The notes under the pieces are model-generated. The model ran no database searches. It saw only the letters and a list, made by a program, of their open reading frames with translations, and was not told where the DNA came from. From Neonectria sp. B-13 (Eukaryota > Ascomycota > Sordariomycetes > Hypocreales > Nectriaceae): DNA of 64,000 nucleotides. Made by a program: the position numbers and the translations under genes. This document shows, piece by piece, positions 10,938 to 22,231 of this stretch. Where the stretch lies: the NCBI GenBank assembly GCA_002682825.1, contig NOKP01000031.1, positions 540,353 to 604,352 of the forward strand, in the 5' to 3' direction. How positions within the stretch are numbered: the stretch's first letter is position 1; the number at the start of each line of letters is the position of its first letter.

Positions 10938-12094
10938 TCAAGGGGGGAGGTTGCAGAATGGCGAGTCTGGGATTGTAGTATTATCGCAAATAAGCCCTGC
11001 GCCGCTAGGGCAGCATTGACTGCCACATAAACTACTGCAGCATCAGCTCAACTTATTACACAGAGCACTTACCAGGCGATTTCCAGTCTATACGAATGCA
11101 GGAAAGGAGGCCATGGAATCGTGAACAGAAGGCTCACTTACAACTGATTTGCAGAGCAACTAGTTGTTGTAGTGTATAATGGACTGCTAGGTTGAACACC
11201 CGTGCAGATACCAGATGCTTGGCCTTCACGGCCTTCTGTCGGACGGCAGACGGCTATGGGGTGAGACTGCTGTTAGTTCCAACGACGTGATAGGTAACAT
11301 GTAGTATACTTACGCTCTCCAATGATGTCGTAAACATTGTCGCAGCATACTCCGTAGCAGGAGCTAGGCAACGCAGGGTCAGTTGAGACGGGTTTTAGGG
11401 GAAGGGAAGGGAGATCAACGCACACTGAGCATCCTGGGATCGGAGCGGTGTCGCATGGTGGAGCGTCGCTTTATACCTTCAGCCTCTTTTATCATACATG
11501 ATTTACGGTGGCGGGACGGAGGATGGAGGCTACACATACATCTGGCAGCACCCAAGGATCCCATTCTTAATGGCGCAGTAATCCCCAATAGGGCAGCAAC
11601 CACCATCGAGGCACTGTTGATTAGCAAATAACGGCAACGATGCACTGAAGAGACATACTTCAACGCTGGTGGGGCCTGTTGCCCGTTATAAGCAAATGCT
11701 TTCTCGTCCAACTAGAGACACCAATTGACTGCGGATGTAGAAACTCACAGGCAAATGTAAAACAATGCGGGTCACCATTACAGGTGAAAGTGGCCTGGGG
11801 GGCGCGGCGCATCAAACTCGTCGCATCAGTTCTGGTCGGCGCGAAGTCGTCGGACGTGAGCGTGGGAGGGAAGGCGTTCTGTTTGTCCGAGTCCGCCACT
11901 CCGAGAGGACGATGTTGTTTTCGTGGAAAGAAGCCTCGCGTGCTGTATTCTTCCCAAGGGAGGCCACGGTACGCCTTCCGGTTGAAGTGTTCGTCGTTTT
12001 GCTCACGCGCCCACTCCTCGGGCGTTTGATCGGGAGGCGTAGAATGCGCCACCGCCGCAAGTGTTGGAATGAATAGAAGATAGCTCTGCAGCAT
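10938..12094 (-). CDS. Secreted cysteine-rich protein, eight short exons
   Basis: Exons on the minus strand: 12094-11749, 11675-11659, 11613-11540, 11468-11424, 11363-11314, 11253-11142, 11087-11073, 11034-10938; about 251 residues. The start MLQSYLLFIPTLAAVAHS is a signal peptide. A Ser/Pro/Asp-rich pro-region follows and ends in MRRAPQ, a possible Kex2-type site. The mature part holds about 23 cysteines with repeated CC pairs: LDGGCCPIGDYC, GILGCC, CYGVCCDN, CGSQCCPSGAGLIC. The spacing recalls granulin-like CCPxGxxC units. Each junction was chosen because it restores this pattern and phase: donors GTGAGT, GTATGT, GTATGT, GTGCGT, GTAAGT, GTAAGT, GTAAGT. Two introns are very short (45 and 38 or 41 nt), and exons of 17 and 15 nt are unusually small. 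The 15-nt exon is the least certain; skipping it keeps the frame. Function unknown; a cell-wall or effector-like role is possible. Confidence 0.65.
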
Positions 12095-13039
12095 CTTGAC
12101 CGTCCGACGGTGGTAGAATAAACCAGTCAAAGGGTTTTTTCTGAAGGTTACGATGTTTGAACAACGGAGGGCACTCGTTCGTAAGCTCGGGATTTCCCAC
12201 CTTGTCCTCGCAAGCTTTAGATGGAATCAATGCTGACGATAAAATGGCTGCTCATTATTTTATCCCCGCTTCACTGTGAACATTCTCGTGGGCTAAACCC
12301 AAGTTTCGGTTAGTGGGGTGACATCTCGCCCATTATTAGCGTCCTCAGCCCTTGCCGATCTTCCAGCGGCAAATACCGTCCATCTTCTCAGCAGGACGTC
12401 TGAAGAGATGGCAACCCAGCCCCTCACGTCATCGAGAAACCTAAACCTGTGACTATTCAGCACTCATCTCCCAACCAGACGCCGAACTTGCCCTCTAAGT
12501 GACATCTACATATAGCTCGTCACTGAATCATTTACGGGCGGTGGGCTGATACACCTATTACTGTAAGGATGTTTAATGCCACAGCTACGGGCTCATTTTG
12601 ACTCTTACACAGGAGATCGGGAATGGCGTAGCCCGCTGGCCATCTACATGTGTAATGCTTAGGTTGAGACTGGAGCTTGCTGACAAGCCAGTGACTGCCT
12701 ACATAAACCACGAGCGGTCTGCCGTCCGCGAGATTTCCAGGCAATTCAGTTAAATACCTACCAGTTGCTTCATGGGGCTTGAAATGGGAGTTTGTGTATT
12801 GAAGACGTTCAAATGTAGCGATATCTAACTTTGTAAGTACTAGCTACAATGTGCGGTTCAATAAATCTCACATCCAGCCCCTTACAGGTTAAATACAGTC
12901 GCTAGTGAAACCAGCTCCCCCTCACTGATGGCACACTTTTGCTAGTGACTGTAGCTAGTTACAACTGTACTACCATTCTGTTCAGCCTCTACAGTTACTT
13001 TCGATCCCAAGCTCGGATGTCGCCACATGCATCTGGATC
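12095..13039. other. Intergenic
   Basis: About 945 bp between the secreted protein and the 3' end of the MARVEL gene. Short open stretches on the minus strand near 12530-12744 show no family features. No repeat recognised. Confidence 0.4.
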
Positions 13040-13739
13040 TCAAGCGTCCTGTCGGCTGCTTCGGGCTCCTCTCTGCGGTCGTAGGCAAAATTCCAGATAG
13101 TCTTGCGGCAACGCCTGCTCTGCGTCTGTCCCGTCCTCGATATTCTCATACCCGGATCGTGAGCGCCTCAGGACATAAACATCTAACAGAACAGCCAATA
13201 CAGTAGAAATCCTATCAACTTATCAGGGACAATGCATCAACAGGAGGCGGGAGAGCTAATGCGGCAAACTTACAGCCCGACAGCCGCAAAAACGAACAGT
13301 ACCTTGTAGAGCCTACAAATTAAATGCCCGCTGCACCGCACCAGGAGCTTCAACCTCACGTCGTAGGACGTCAGGGCAGTAAAGCCAGCAGCCCAGAGCG
13401 CACAACTAATAGCATTAAAGACGAGGCGCGCTAATAGAGGAAGGCGACGGAAGCAAGCAAAGATGTTCATAGCGAGTAGCTGCAGGACGGTGAAGTAAGA
13501 GGCTGCGGAGAGCTACATTGCAAGAATATCGTTAAGAAATTACTAGTTGCAATTATGGATGTGTTTCTTACGAGATGAAAGAAAATCTGCCGGTTGTGGA
13601 GGTCGAAGACGAAGTAGGAGACGATAGGGAGCACGGCGAGGGAAGAAAGTGTCTGTAAGACGCAAACGGCGAGGAGAGGAAGAAAAGGATAAGGTGGACC
13701 ACACCCATGGCGTTTGCCGCGCGTCGTAAGAGATGGCAT
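13040..13739 (-). CDS. MARVEL-type four-helix membrane protein
   Basis: Three exons: 13739-13572, 13512-13274, 13211-13040 (introns 59 and 62 nt), 192 residues. Splicing yields four hydrophobic segments: LLAVCVLQTLSSLAVLPIV, then VLQLLAMNIFACF, then VFNAISCALWAAGFTAL, then FVFAAVGLISTVLAVLLDV. They are followed by a basic stop-transfer VLRRSRSGYENIE and an acidic tail. The block CRLYK before the last helix and the arrangement match small fungal MARVEL-domain proteins of the plasma membrane. Removing the last intron joins AAVGL to ISTVLAVLL and completes helix 4. The start at 13739 is the first Met compatible with helix 1. Function unknown beyond membrane organisation inferred from the family. 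Confidence 0.65.
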
Positions 13740-15682
13740 TTGGTATCTCGGAAGGTCGCGGTGGATAGATATAGGTCAGGACCGGACTGTTCGTAGGGAG
13801 CAGGGGATTGATTTTCTATGAAAGAGAAGATGTAGATAAAGAGCATTAGACGACATGATTGCAGGAAAATGAAAGAGAGCATGCTCGCAAACTATGGATA
13901 CTTCCCAGTTCTGCTAGCGAAGTCGGAGCACGCAACCAGGTAAAACTTGCGCTTCATCGCCCATGGAAGATGTCATGGCTAAGCGAGAATAGTAATCTAC
14001 CTCACTCGCATATCAAGTATGTTACCTAAAGTAGCTAAGGAAAAAAAAAGATAATACAAACTGGCTTATATCCATGACGCAAGATTTGCGTATGCTATCT
14101 GTCACTTATCTTCCACAGCCGTTTTTAGCTGCCACTCCTTACAGTAGTGCCTACGTGATCTGCTGTACCTAAGGTTCCCGCTACACAAGGGCAGGCTAAA
14201 CATGGCGGTAAATTGGCTGCTCAAACTGAGCCAGAAACTCTTCAACGGTATGGTTGATGGCGTTGATCTGATCATAATGATTGTCGAGATGATCTCCAAC
14301 TGCAGTAAAGGCGTCCAGAATTGCTCTCTTGTTGTTTTGGGCTCGTCTCCGCATAAGAGACGACGCCTCTGATGGAGTCTGTTGTCAATGGAAGGGGAGC
14401 TGCGGACCTCAACGTCGTTCGTCGCATGGAAGAGATGGGTGCGGCCATTATCTGCGTCTTGGTCGATGGGAGGAGATAACTGCCGGGCCCTCCGATCTTC
14501 CGGAGACAGTGCTCATTATCGATATCTCCCCCGGCAGCCGTCCGCCTCATTGCCGCCATCACCGACTCCACCCCAACCCGGCCTCCGCCCCGTACCCGCC
14601 ATCTCCGTCTCGGCTGCCGCCCTTCTCGACTTCTTAACCTCCCCTCTAGCGTTAGGCCCTGCTGCTCTGGCGTATCGTCTCTGAGCTCAAGCAGTCGACC
14701 ACGTCCCCCTTAAAGTGGCCTTTCTTCGCCGCTCCAAGTATCAAACAACCAGTCGAGTACTTTGGCCACTTCCAGAGAGTCCGTGGAAGACCTTCCATTC
14801 CACCCCACTACGGTATGAACACAGTATTGTCATTGAGTTTTCTCGCGGGTGGAATTCACTACCAAATGAGCGTGCGAGCCCAAGTTATTCCAAAGTGTAA
14901 TTGGAGGAAACGGGGAGTTATGTTTCCCGCTGAACTTCTTGTTAGCATTGTCTATGGCTAGGGGGAGGTAAAATACCCTGCACCATTTAGACGAGTCATC
15001 TGACTTGGATGCGTTTTGCTAGTCGGTCTAGCTCAGTAACAGCACGTATCCTATATTGGTTCTTTCATCGTCCTGAGTCATCTTGGTTCCTCCTCAGTAT
15101 GCTCCGCATCTAGAATTGTCGCGCTGTACTACATGCAGCCACTCGTGGGCTATCTGAGACCCTCGTCGGGCATTACCCCTTCATTTCCCAGCTGACTATT
15201 TGTCTGTGCGAAGAAATTTTAAGCTCTAGTTATTACCTAATGAAGTTAGAAGCGTAGCACTTGCTAACAGATGATATATTACGGTTAGTGAACAGTCGGT
15301 TAGCTATTTCTTTAATACTATAGAGTTAAGAGGGAAACTCTTGTGAATCTAGGTTAAGAATGAATTAAATAATGATTTACTCCTTTAGATTAGATAGTCC
15401 ATGTAATTTAGGGATATTACTACATTAAGAAAGAATACTATTGAATAATAAAGCTATAATAAATAATTCCATTTATATTCCAATTCTTAATTAAATCTTT
15501 ACTATACTCTAAGCAGTGTCTTAAGACTTTAAACAAAGATCCAGTTTCTTAAAGCCACTTTTTAATAATCGGCTTCTTTAAGAGTGAGACGAGAAACATA
15601 GGTTTCCATACTGATAAGCCAAGATCATCTCACTGGTTTATTTAAAACCAAGAACTACACGATACCGTTGAAAAAACACGGG
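13740..15682. other. Intergenic, partly AT-rich
   Basis: Almost 2 kb without a supportable gene, apart from a possible small coding remnant at 14196-14354. The part from about 15230 to 15650 is strongly AT-rich and may be decayed repeat DNA. Confidence 0.4.
14196..14354 (-). other. Possible small coding remnant or last exon
   Basis: A 52-codon frame starts MRRRAQNNKRAILDAF and contains an amphipathic stretch, HLDNHYDQINAINHTVEEF, that reads like real helical protein. An acceptor-like AG just upstream would make it a terminal exon. Upstream frames (14450-14700) are Arg/Gly-rich and broken by stops. I recognise no family; it may be a decayed gene. Confidence 0.2.
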
Positions 15683-17329
15683 TCAAGCTACCGCGCCGCG
15701 CACTATCGGCTCATTCCACATGTTGTCAAAGTGACTGAGCAGGATTCGCTGTTCATCAAGATGAGTATTTTCATCTTTCACAGCAAACATCGCTTCATCT
15801 TCCGCTACATCCTGCAAAGCAACCGGTGTATCCAACGCTGGTGTGTTGCATGCAGTTGAGCCTGGCCCTAGCTGCGGCGTGCTGTAGGTACACTCTGGGA
15901 CTGATATCACGCTGCTCCAAAACTCATCATTTGTCTCGAGACATGTGCGCAAAAGTTCCAGCATGTCTTGCCTCTGGCTTGCCACGCTCAGGTTACTTTC
16001 CTGAGCGGTAGCAGCGCGTACCGAAATGATTAGTGCGCGTAAGAGGCTCGAGGTGTGTCCACGAGGCAGCGCGGCCGTGCTTGGCCCTCTCAGAGCCATT
16101 CTTCCAATAGTGAGGATCTGAAGAATCGACTTGGTCATCTTTTCTTGTTGGAGGTATTTCCACATCCAACCTTCATGCTCTACGGAATCCTGTTGCAGGG
16201 CGGATCGGCACAGAGCAATCATGATGCGGCAGAAGGTTAAGGCCACGTCCATCCGCAGGCCAAGCAAAATCTGGTCATCGCCTACCTCTAAAATACCACG
16301 CCCAATCCTAAGATGGTACTGAAAAAGTTCATCCTCAATGGCTTGGATTTTCCAAAAGTATTCATTATGTCGGATGTATTCCACTTGAGGGCAATGTGGC
16401 GGGATATGGCCCGCCGTGGTCTCCAGTTGACTGAGAATCAACTTGGCCAAGTGTCCATAGAGTATCGTACGCTCTATGAAACAGGAAGCTCGATCCATCA
16501 GACTCCAGTATTCTGGTATAGGCCCGTGCGAAAGTCCAACTGGCATCACGTCCATGTCAGCCAAGGATAGTGGCTTGACTTTGCGGGGGTCCAGGGCGAA
16601 TGTAGTTCGAAATGGGGCAGTATGTTCTTCAAGCACTGAGCGCAGGAAACACATTTGCTCAGTTATGAAGCCAGACCACCACAATCGTTTCAATAACCTG
16701 TATTCTGTCATTTGATTGGACACCATGACGGTTTCCTTCTTTCCGACGGTCTTCCCCCCTTTGGCAAGCGCCTTGCCAAGCGCTGACATGGAGAGTCGTA
16801 GCCATTGTGCCAATTTGGCTCGACTTTGTGATGCACCCATTTGGTGCGAGGCGTATATCATCAGAAACAGCGACTGTGCGACCGTCATCGGGGGAGACTC
16901 GTCTTTCGCTGACTCTAGAACATCCTGCGAGAAAGCGACATGTGAGCTAAAGTCCTCCACACTGCGAGATATCAATCATCCACTAACCTCAAAGGCCCCT
17001 ATCGTCCCCATCAGAGCATCTTCGCGGCAGGAATACCCCTGAGAAGCAAGAGCAGTTGTTCTTAGCCATGGAATTGCTGCTGCCCTCAGAGCCTGGTGCA
17101 ACAAGCTGTTTGGCGGAAACGGCGCCTTGTCATTTTTCCGGGCAGCGAGCAGTGCAGGAACGCTTAGGACCGGCAGCTCGAAATAAATGTGTTGAAGGTA
17201 TATATCGCTGCAAGCTGCATCCAGCTCGTCGGAATCATCCCTTGCAACATCCATGGGCTGTCTCGATCTGCTGGAGGACTTGAGGGCGGTATCGAGGCTT
17301 GCAACGAGTCTTAGATACGGACCGGGCAC
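15683..17329 (-). CDS. Fungal-specific transcription factor domain protein without visible zinc cluster
   Basis: Two exons: 17329-16988 and 16924-15683 (intron 63 nt), 527 residues. The region YFELPVLSVPALLAARKN, then SLLHQALRAAAIPWL, and after the intron SLFLMIYASHQ, is the fungal_trans (PF04082-type) regulatory domain. Helical segments such as RLLKRLWWSGFITEQM continue to about residue 420. The C-terminus is poorly structured. The protein starts at the domain edge: no CxxCxxxxxxC zinc cluster precedes it here, and I find none in the upstream 300 bp. Either an exon lies farther upstream, or this is a regulator without its own DNA-binding domain, as occurs in some fungal gene clusters. It is divergent from monooxygenase 2, with about 980 bp between them. 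Confidence 0.8.
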
Positions 17330-17545
17330 TCATCGGAGAACATTGTGAGGGGAGGACAAATGATGATACACAGCCGGCTTGGTTTAAACATGAGAACAGT
17401 CAAGCGGACTTGATGATGGCCTTCGACTGGGGAATTGCTCGGGTGAACTTGAACAACATCACACATTACTCTGATAAATCATTTACGATACTGGTCCTCC
17501 TCTCTCAAGCCGGAAGAAGTCAAGGTTAGGCTTCCTGGCTAGCAC

Positions 17546-18068
17546 TGACTCGACTCGATGACACAGAAAGAGGGCCATGTTACGGACCGGAGAGCTCCTC
17601 TAAATATCATGTCCTGCCACGCTGCCTAGCTGATCCTATTAAGGAACCTCGGAGTTGCGAGCTTCAAGGTTTTGTACTTATATAATCTAGCCATAAAGTG
17701 AATATCTTCACGATTAAGCTTGCAGCTTGAAGCTGAAATAACTATTGTAAAAATTAAATAACACTTATTGCTTTATTCTTTTTCTACCGTGTAATTAGTA
17801 GTATTGTTTGAATTCTATACATGCTTGTAATACTAGGTATTAAATAAGTAAAATATAAAAATAGCATAACAGATTAAACCTGAGTCTTACTGTTACACTC
17901 TGCCCTCTTTTATCTATTTGTATACTGTTTATCCTGTAATATCATAACGTAGCTCTCTATTCAGAGATTTGTATCGTCAAGCATGCTAGTCTAGATGTAC
18001 CATCTGCAGGTCCACAAATGATATAGACTAAAGTGCTTTACCCCGCACTGACTCGACGCAATGACTCG
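17546..18068. promoter_or_regulatory. TGACTCG sites in the regulator/monooxygenase 2 spacer
   Basis: TGACTCG occurs at 17546-17552, 18049-18055 and 18062-18068, and TGACAC at 17559-17564, within the divergent spacer 17330-18311. CCCCGCACTGACTCG (18041-18055) repeats the string at 1402-1416 with one mismatch. The stretch 17640-17990 is AT-rich and holds no gene I can see. Confidence 0.4.
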
Positions 18069-18311
18069 GCTTGAACTTGACTGTAGATCAAATGACATCG
18101 CGACTCTTACTAGATTTGTAAGGCCGCAAGGTTCACGCGTGATCCCCCACTAGCACGCTTATTTCGCCTCTATTTCCAGCTAGATGCAGATATCATGGAG
18201 CCACTCGGTTGCTTTGTGTGGGCCGAGAACATGCCCACACTTAGTCCGAGATCCCCGCTCTCGTCCGCCACACGATACTTGATCGGTAGAAGGATGCTGC
18301 TTTCTTCCTAA

Positions 18312-20655
18312 ATGAACAATTGGCAGACGGTCTTACGCTTTCCCCCAACCCAAACCACCAACGCTTTTCCATATACAGTCTTTCAGCCCATCATGCTGTT
18401 CAACAACGACTCTTGCAGCCAGGATCCCGGTAAATCACCTTCGACATACGGACAGCATCCTTTACATGACCGCTCACGCCGGCCCATACATGTGATTGTA
18501 GTTGGGGCAGGACCATCAGGAATTGCCACCCTCATCCAGCTCAAGGAACTGCCTCATTTGACATTTCAGTGTTTCGAGAAGAACCCTGACGTTGGTGGCA
18601 CTTGGCTGGAGACACGATATCCTGGAGCAGCTTGCGATGTGGCCAGCCATGCGTATCAATATAGCTTCAACTCGAAAAAGGATTGGTCTAGGCAGTAAGT
18701 ACCAGGTTTTCATGGTTACTAGACGGTTCTGATCGCTGACATAGAGTATAGCTTCGCTCCAGCCGAAGAGATAGGCCAATACTTCATCTCCGTTGCCAAG
18801 GCACACGATCTTCATCGGGATATTGAATTCAACTCTTGCGTCGTTTCCGCAAGATGGGATGATACGAAAGCCAGGTGGCTTGTCCAGGTTGTCGAAGCAG
18901 GTTCAGGGGAGGGCGGTATGGTTGAATCGAAGGAGCATGAAGCTGATGTCTTCATTAACGCTGGGGGTATTCTGAACGACTGGAAGTGGCCAGATATTCC
19001 TGGTCTGGACGTCTTCAAGGGAAAGAAAGTCCACACGGCCGCATGGGTACGCGTGACTCCAGTCATTGCATATAATGGCACCCACAGGGGCCTTCTAGAC
19101 GTATCCCGAACTGACATCAAAGCGATAGGATCCCTCACTGGACTTGAGTGGCAAGTCCGTCGCAGTCATCGGATCCGGAGCTAGCAGCATCCAGGTCGTT
19201 CCCTCCATCCAGCCTGTCTGCCAGCGGCTCGATGTTTTCGTCAGGTCCCCGGCGTACATCCTCCCCACAGTCGGATTTGGAATCGAGTCCTCAGATTACA
19301 ACGAGATTTGTGGGTGAATCTTTGTCGCTTGACGCCGAGGTTGCTAATACGTCGGCTAGACTCAGCGAACGACATCGAAAGATTCTCAACAGATCCAGCA
19401 CATTACAAGACATTCAGGAAACGTATTGAGCAACAGATGAATGAGAATTTTATCAACAGCATCAAAGCTTCAGAGCAGCACTCTAAAGCTCGGCTCGTAA
19501 GTTACTGGACTGGAAAGGTAGCGATTCTTGCTGACGACAATCTAGTGGGCAGAAAACCAGATGAGGAAGGCAATTGTTTCCCCAGAGTTGCAAAACAAAC
19601 TCATTCCCAGGTCAGATATTGGAAACACTTCCTCGATCCCTTGCATCATTGCCAGACTGACTAGGGGTGTCTCTAGTTGGGAACTAGGGTGCCGACGACT
19701 CACCCCAGGTCTGCCATATCTCAATGCCGTGCAACAGGCCAATGTAGACGTAATTCGCGCAGGAATTACAAAGATCACAGAGACGGGCATTGAGACCGAT
19801 GACGGGCAGCTTCACAACGTGGATGTCATCATCTGCGCGACCGGGTTCAACACGTCCTTTTCCTCTCGGTTTGACATTATTGGTCGCCACGGCGTGAGCC
19901 TCAAGGAGATGTGGGAGTCTCGCGGGCCTGAAGCCTATCTAGGAATGGCAATCACTGGGTTACCGAACTACTTCAGTAAGTAAACCGTTGATCTTATCCT
20001 GCGAATACCGAATGAAAAGGCTTACTGGTGAAGCTCTGTTGGGCCCAAATTGTCCAATCGCTAACGGCTCTCTCATGCCGTGCATTGAATGGAGGTGATA
20101 GCACTGCCACAAGTACCCCCAAAACAGACATTGCTAACCTTTTTAAGTGTTAAATACATTATTCAAGCCCTGCAGAAGATTCAGAGAGATCAGATCCGGA
20201 CAATCGATGTCAAGCAGTCGGTCCAAGATGCGTTCAACGAATACACGCAGTCAGTGCATAAAGATCTGGTTTGGACCGGATCATGCAATAGCTGGTGTAA
20301 GAATCGACACACAACGCCTTTATTGGCTTGGCTGACACCAAATCAACAGACAAGGATCGATCCACTGGGCGTGTAGTTGCCGTGTGGCCAGGATCGAGTA
20401 TTCACTTCATGGAGATGATTGACTCTCCACGTTGGGAAGACTACAACATCGAGTACCAACACGTAGGCCATCTAACCGATTTTCCGCCTGTCTTTTACTA
20501 ACTTTCAATACCGGTAGGCGAATCCTTTTATGTTTATGGGTAACGGAATCTCTTCACGGGAGACCAACGGCGAAGACTTGACATTCTGTAAGTCTACGCG
20601 ATATCGCGCCGTAGTTCAGGCTGACCGGAATCCGTCTTTAGACCTAGAAAAGTGA
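18312..20655 (+). CDS. FAD/NADPH monooxygenase, Baeyer-Villiger type (copy 2)
   Basis: Eleven exons: 18312-18694, 18752-19046, 19129-19309, 19360-19496, 19546-19610, 19677-19975, 20034-20094, 20148-20296, 20350-20462, 20518-20587, 20642-20655; 588 residues. Motifs: FAD-binding GAGPSG, EKNPDVGGTWLETRYPGAAC, NADPH-binding VIGSGASSIQVVPSI, ATGF, and the canonical Baeyer-Villiger fingerprint FKGKKVHTAAWD, whose Trp and Asp codons are split by intron 2. Further family blocks appear only after splicing: LIPSWELGCRRLTPG, LLGPNCPIANGS, NSWYKDRSTGRVVAVWPGS and FMFMGNG. The last exon codes for only four residues (YLEK including the split codon). Start 18312 gives a 27-residue leader; ATG 18393 (MLFNNDS) is an equally good start. 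The substrate is probably a cyclic or branched ketone such as a terpenoid or steroid, by family analogy only. Confidence 0.87.
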
Positions 20656-21135
20656 TTTCTTGGTGTTCACAATCAAAAGTGCTCAGATGTTGTTAACTCT
20701 CATCACGATGTGACGAATTGATGTGAAAACGGATGCTGGGTCTGTTGGATCTTGCGGAGGAGTAGAGCGGTATGGCAGGGGTTTCAGCTAGTCGGAATCA
20801 TTAGCAACAAGACTTTTGTGCTCGTTGAAGAAGAGAATGGAATGTTGGAGGGAAGGAAATACTCCGACAACGGAACTGGAGGTGCTAGCTTTGCTGCGTT
20901 ACGAAGCTAGCTTATCACATGCGTATTCCATCACAAAAAATGAGAACAGTAAATGATCTATAGTAAGATCATCTAGAAACCAAACCGAGTAAGCGATCTA
21001 AAATCTTGGTTGGGGAATGGCATGTTGGCTTCTCCGTTATGTAGACAACATCTGTTGTTGTTGGAGCCCTTGATTAATGCACATTTTTCACACTAGTATG
21101 TAAATATCCACGGCCACTGAAGATGATAAAATATG

Positions 21136-21161
21136 TGACACTGAGTCAACAAATTGACTCA
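21136..21161. promoter_or_regulatory. Inverted TGAGTCAA/TTGACTCA repeat upstream of SDR 2
   Basis: TGAGTCAA (21142-21149) and TTGACTCA (21154-21161) form a perfect 8-bp inverted repeat around 4 bp, with TGACAC abutting at 21136-21141. It lies about 130 bp upstream of the SDR start at 21290, a normal place for a fungal upstream activating site. The rest of the 20656-21289 spacer shows nothing recognisable. Confidence 0.45.
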
Positions 21162-21289
21162 GCTCCCTAACTAGAAACGTTGGTTGGCTCATGACCTAGG
21201 CTCGCCTCAGTAGTGGCTGCGTCAAGTACAAATAGAAGACTTCCCCCCTTGACTCTACAACTAACCCCCAGCCACTCCAGCCTGTCAAC

Positions 21290-22165
21290 ATGGAAGATTG
21301 TCCTACCTTGAACGAGAGAAAGCTCGCCGGCGGCGTGGCCGTCATAACGGGCGCAGGAGGCGGCCTCGGCGCTAGCCTCGCCCGTCGCGCCGCCTCCCTC
21401 GGGATGAAGGTCATAATCGCCGACATCGCATTGAAACAAGCCCAGCAGGTTGCCTCTGGCATTGTCAACTCAGGCGGCCAAGCCGAGGCCATAGCTGTCG
21501 ATGTCTCCCGGCCAGAGGAGCTCGAAAGCCTGGCAGACCACGTCTTTACCCTTCATGGCAATGTCCGGCTGCTAATCAACAACGCCGGCATCGAGACTCT
21601 GGGGCGTTGCTGGGAGGTGTCAGCAACACGCTGGGAGGCGACTCTCAACGTCAACATCCACGGGGTGGTCCACGGCGTCCGCGCATTCGTGCCTCGTATG
21701 CTCGAGGCGGGCGAGGAGTGTTGGATCGCCAATGTTTCCAGCGCCGGGGCCTTTGGGACAGTTCCGTCTCAGTCAGCTTACATCATGACGAAGCATGCAG
21801 TCCAGGCCTTTACCGAGGGGCTGTATTTGGATCTGCAGCTCGAACACGCGCCGGTTCATGTCTCGGCTGTTATCCCGGGACTGATGAGGACGGGGATTTT
21901 CGACGATGTCGCCGATGAACCCAGCTCGGCTGTTGAGGGCCGTCTGGGAAATTATAGGAGGTTTATGGCGGAGATGGCCAGAGAGCATGGAATGGACGTT
22001 GACGAAGGTAGCAGGACCATCATAGGTCAGATGGCAGAAGGGCGGTTCTGGATCTCAACACACCCCGAGACGACGGAGCAGTTTCTCGCCAAAAGGATAG
22101 AGTTCCTCGCGAAACAAGAGAAGCCATCTATGATGCCTGGGGCTAAGCACCTTCTAGACTTCTAA
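21290..22165 (+). CDS. Short-chain dehydrogenase/reductase (classical SDR)
   Basis: Single exon, 291 residues. Cofactor motif TGAGGGLG (20-27), INNAG (96-100), catalytic Ser in ANVSS (150/151) and YIMTK giving Tyr164/Lys168. An acidic residue follows the second strand (IIADIA), which usually favours NAD(H). The SxxA...GTVPSQSAY block is typical of enzymes oxidising secondary alcohols. It is convergent with the acyl-CoA ligase and carries a palindromic TGAGTCA element upstream. A role converting the alcohol released by the esterase to a ketone or acid is inferred. The C-terminus HLLDF has no targeting signal. Confidence 0.9.
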   Translation: MEDCPTLNERKLAGGVAVITGAGGGLGASLARRAASLGMKVIIADIALKQAQQVASGIVNSGGQAEAIAVDVSRPEELESLADHVFTLHGNVRLLINNAGIETLGRCWEVSATRWEATLNVNIHGVVHGVRAFVPRMLEAGEECWIANVSSAGAFGTVPSQSAYIMTKHAVQAFTEGLYLDLQLEHAPVHVSAVIPGLMRTGIFDDVADEPSSAVEGRLGNYRRFMAEMAREHGMDVDEGSRTIIGQMAEGRFWISTHPETTEQFLAKRIEFLAKQEKPSMMPGAKHLLDF

Positions 22166-22231
22166 CACCCGTGTTCAAGAAATGTCATCCATCAAAACTG
22201 CGTTTTATTAAGTCTTTCAGCACGGTGATGT

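Noticed and set aside
13568..13882. 104-codon frame overlapping the MARVEL gene
   Set aside because: It overlaps exon 1 of the better model in another frame and lacks helix-forming continuity.
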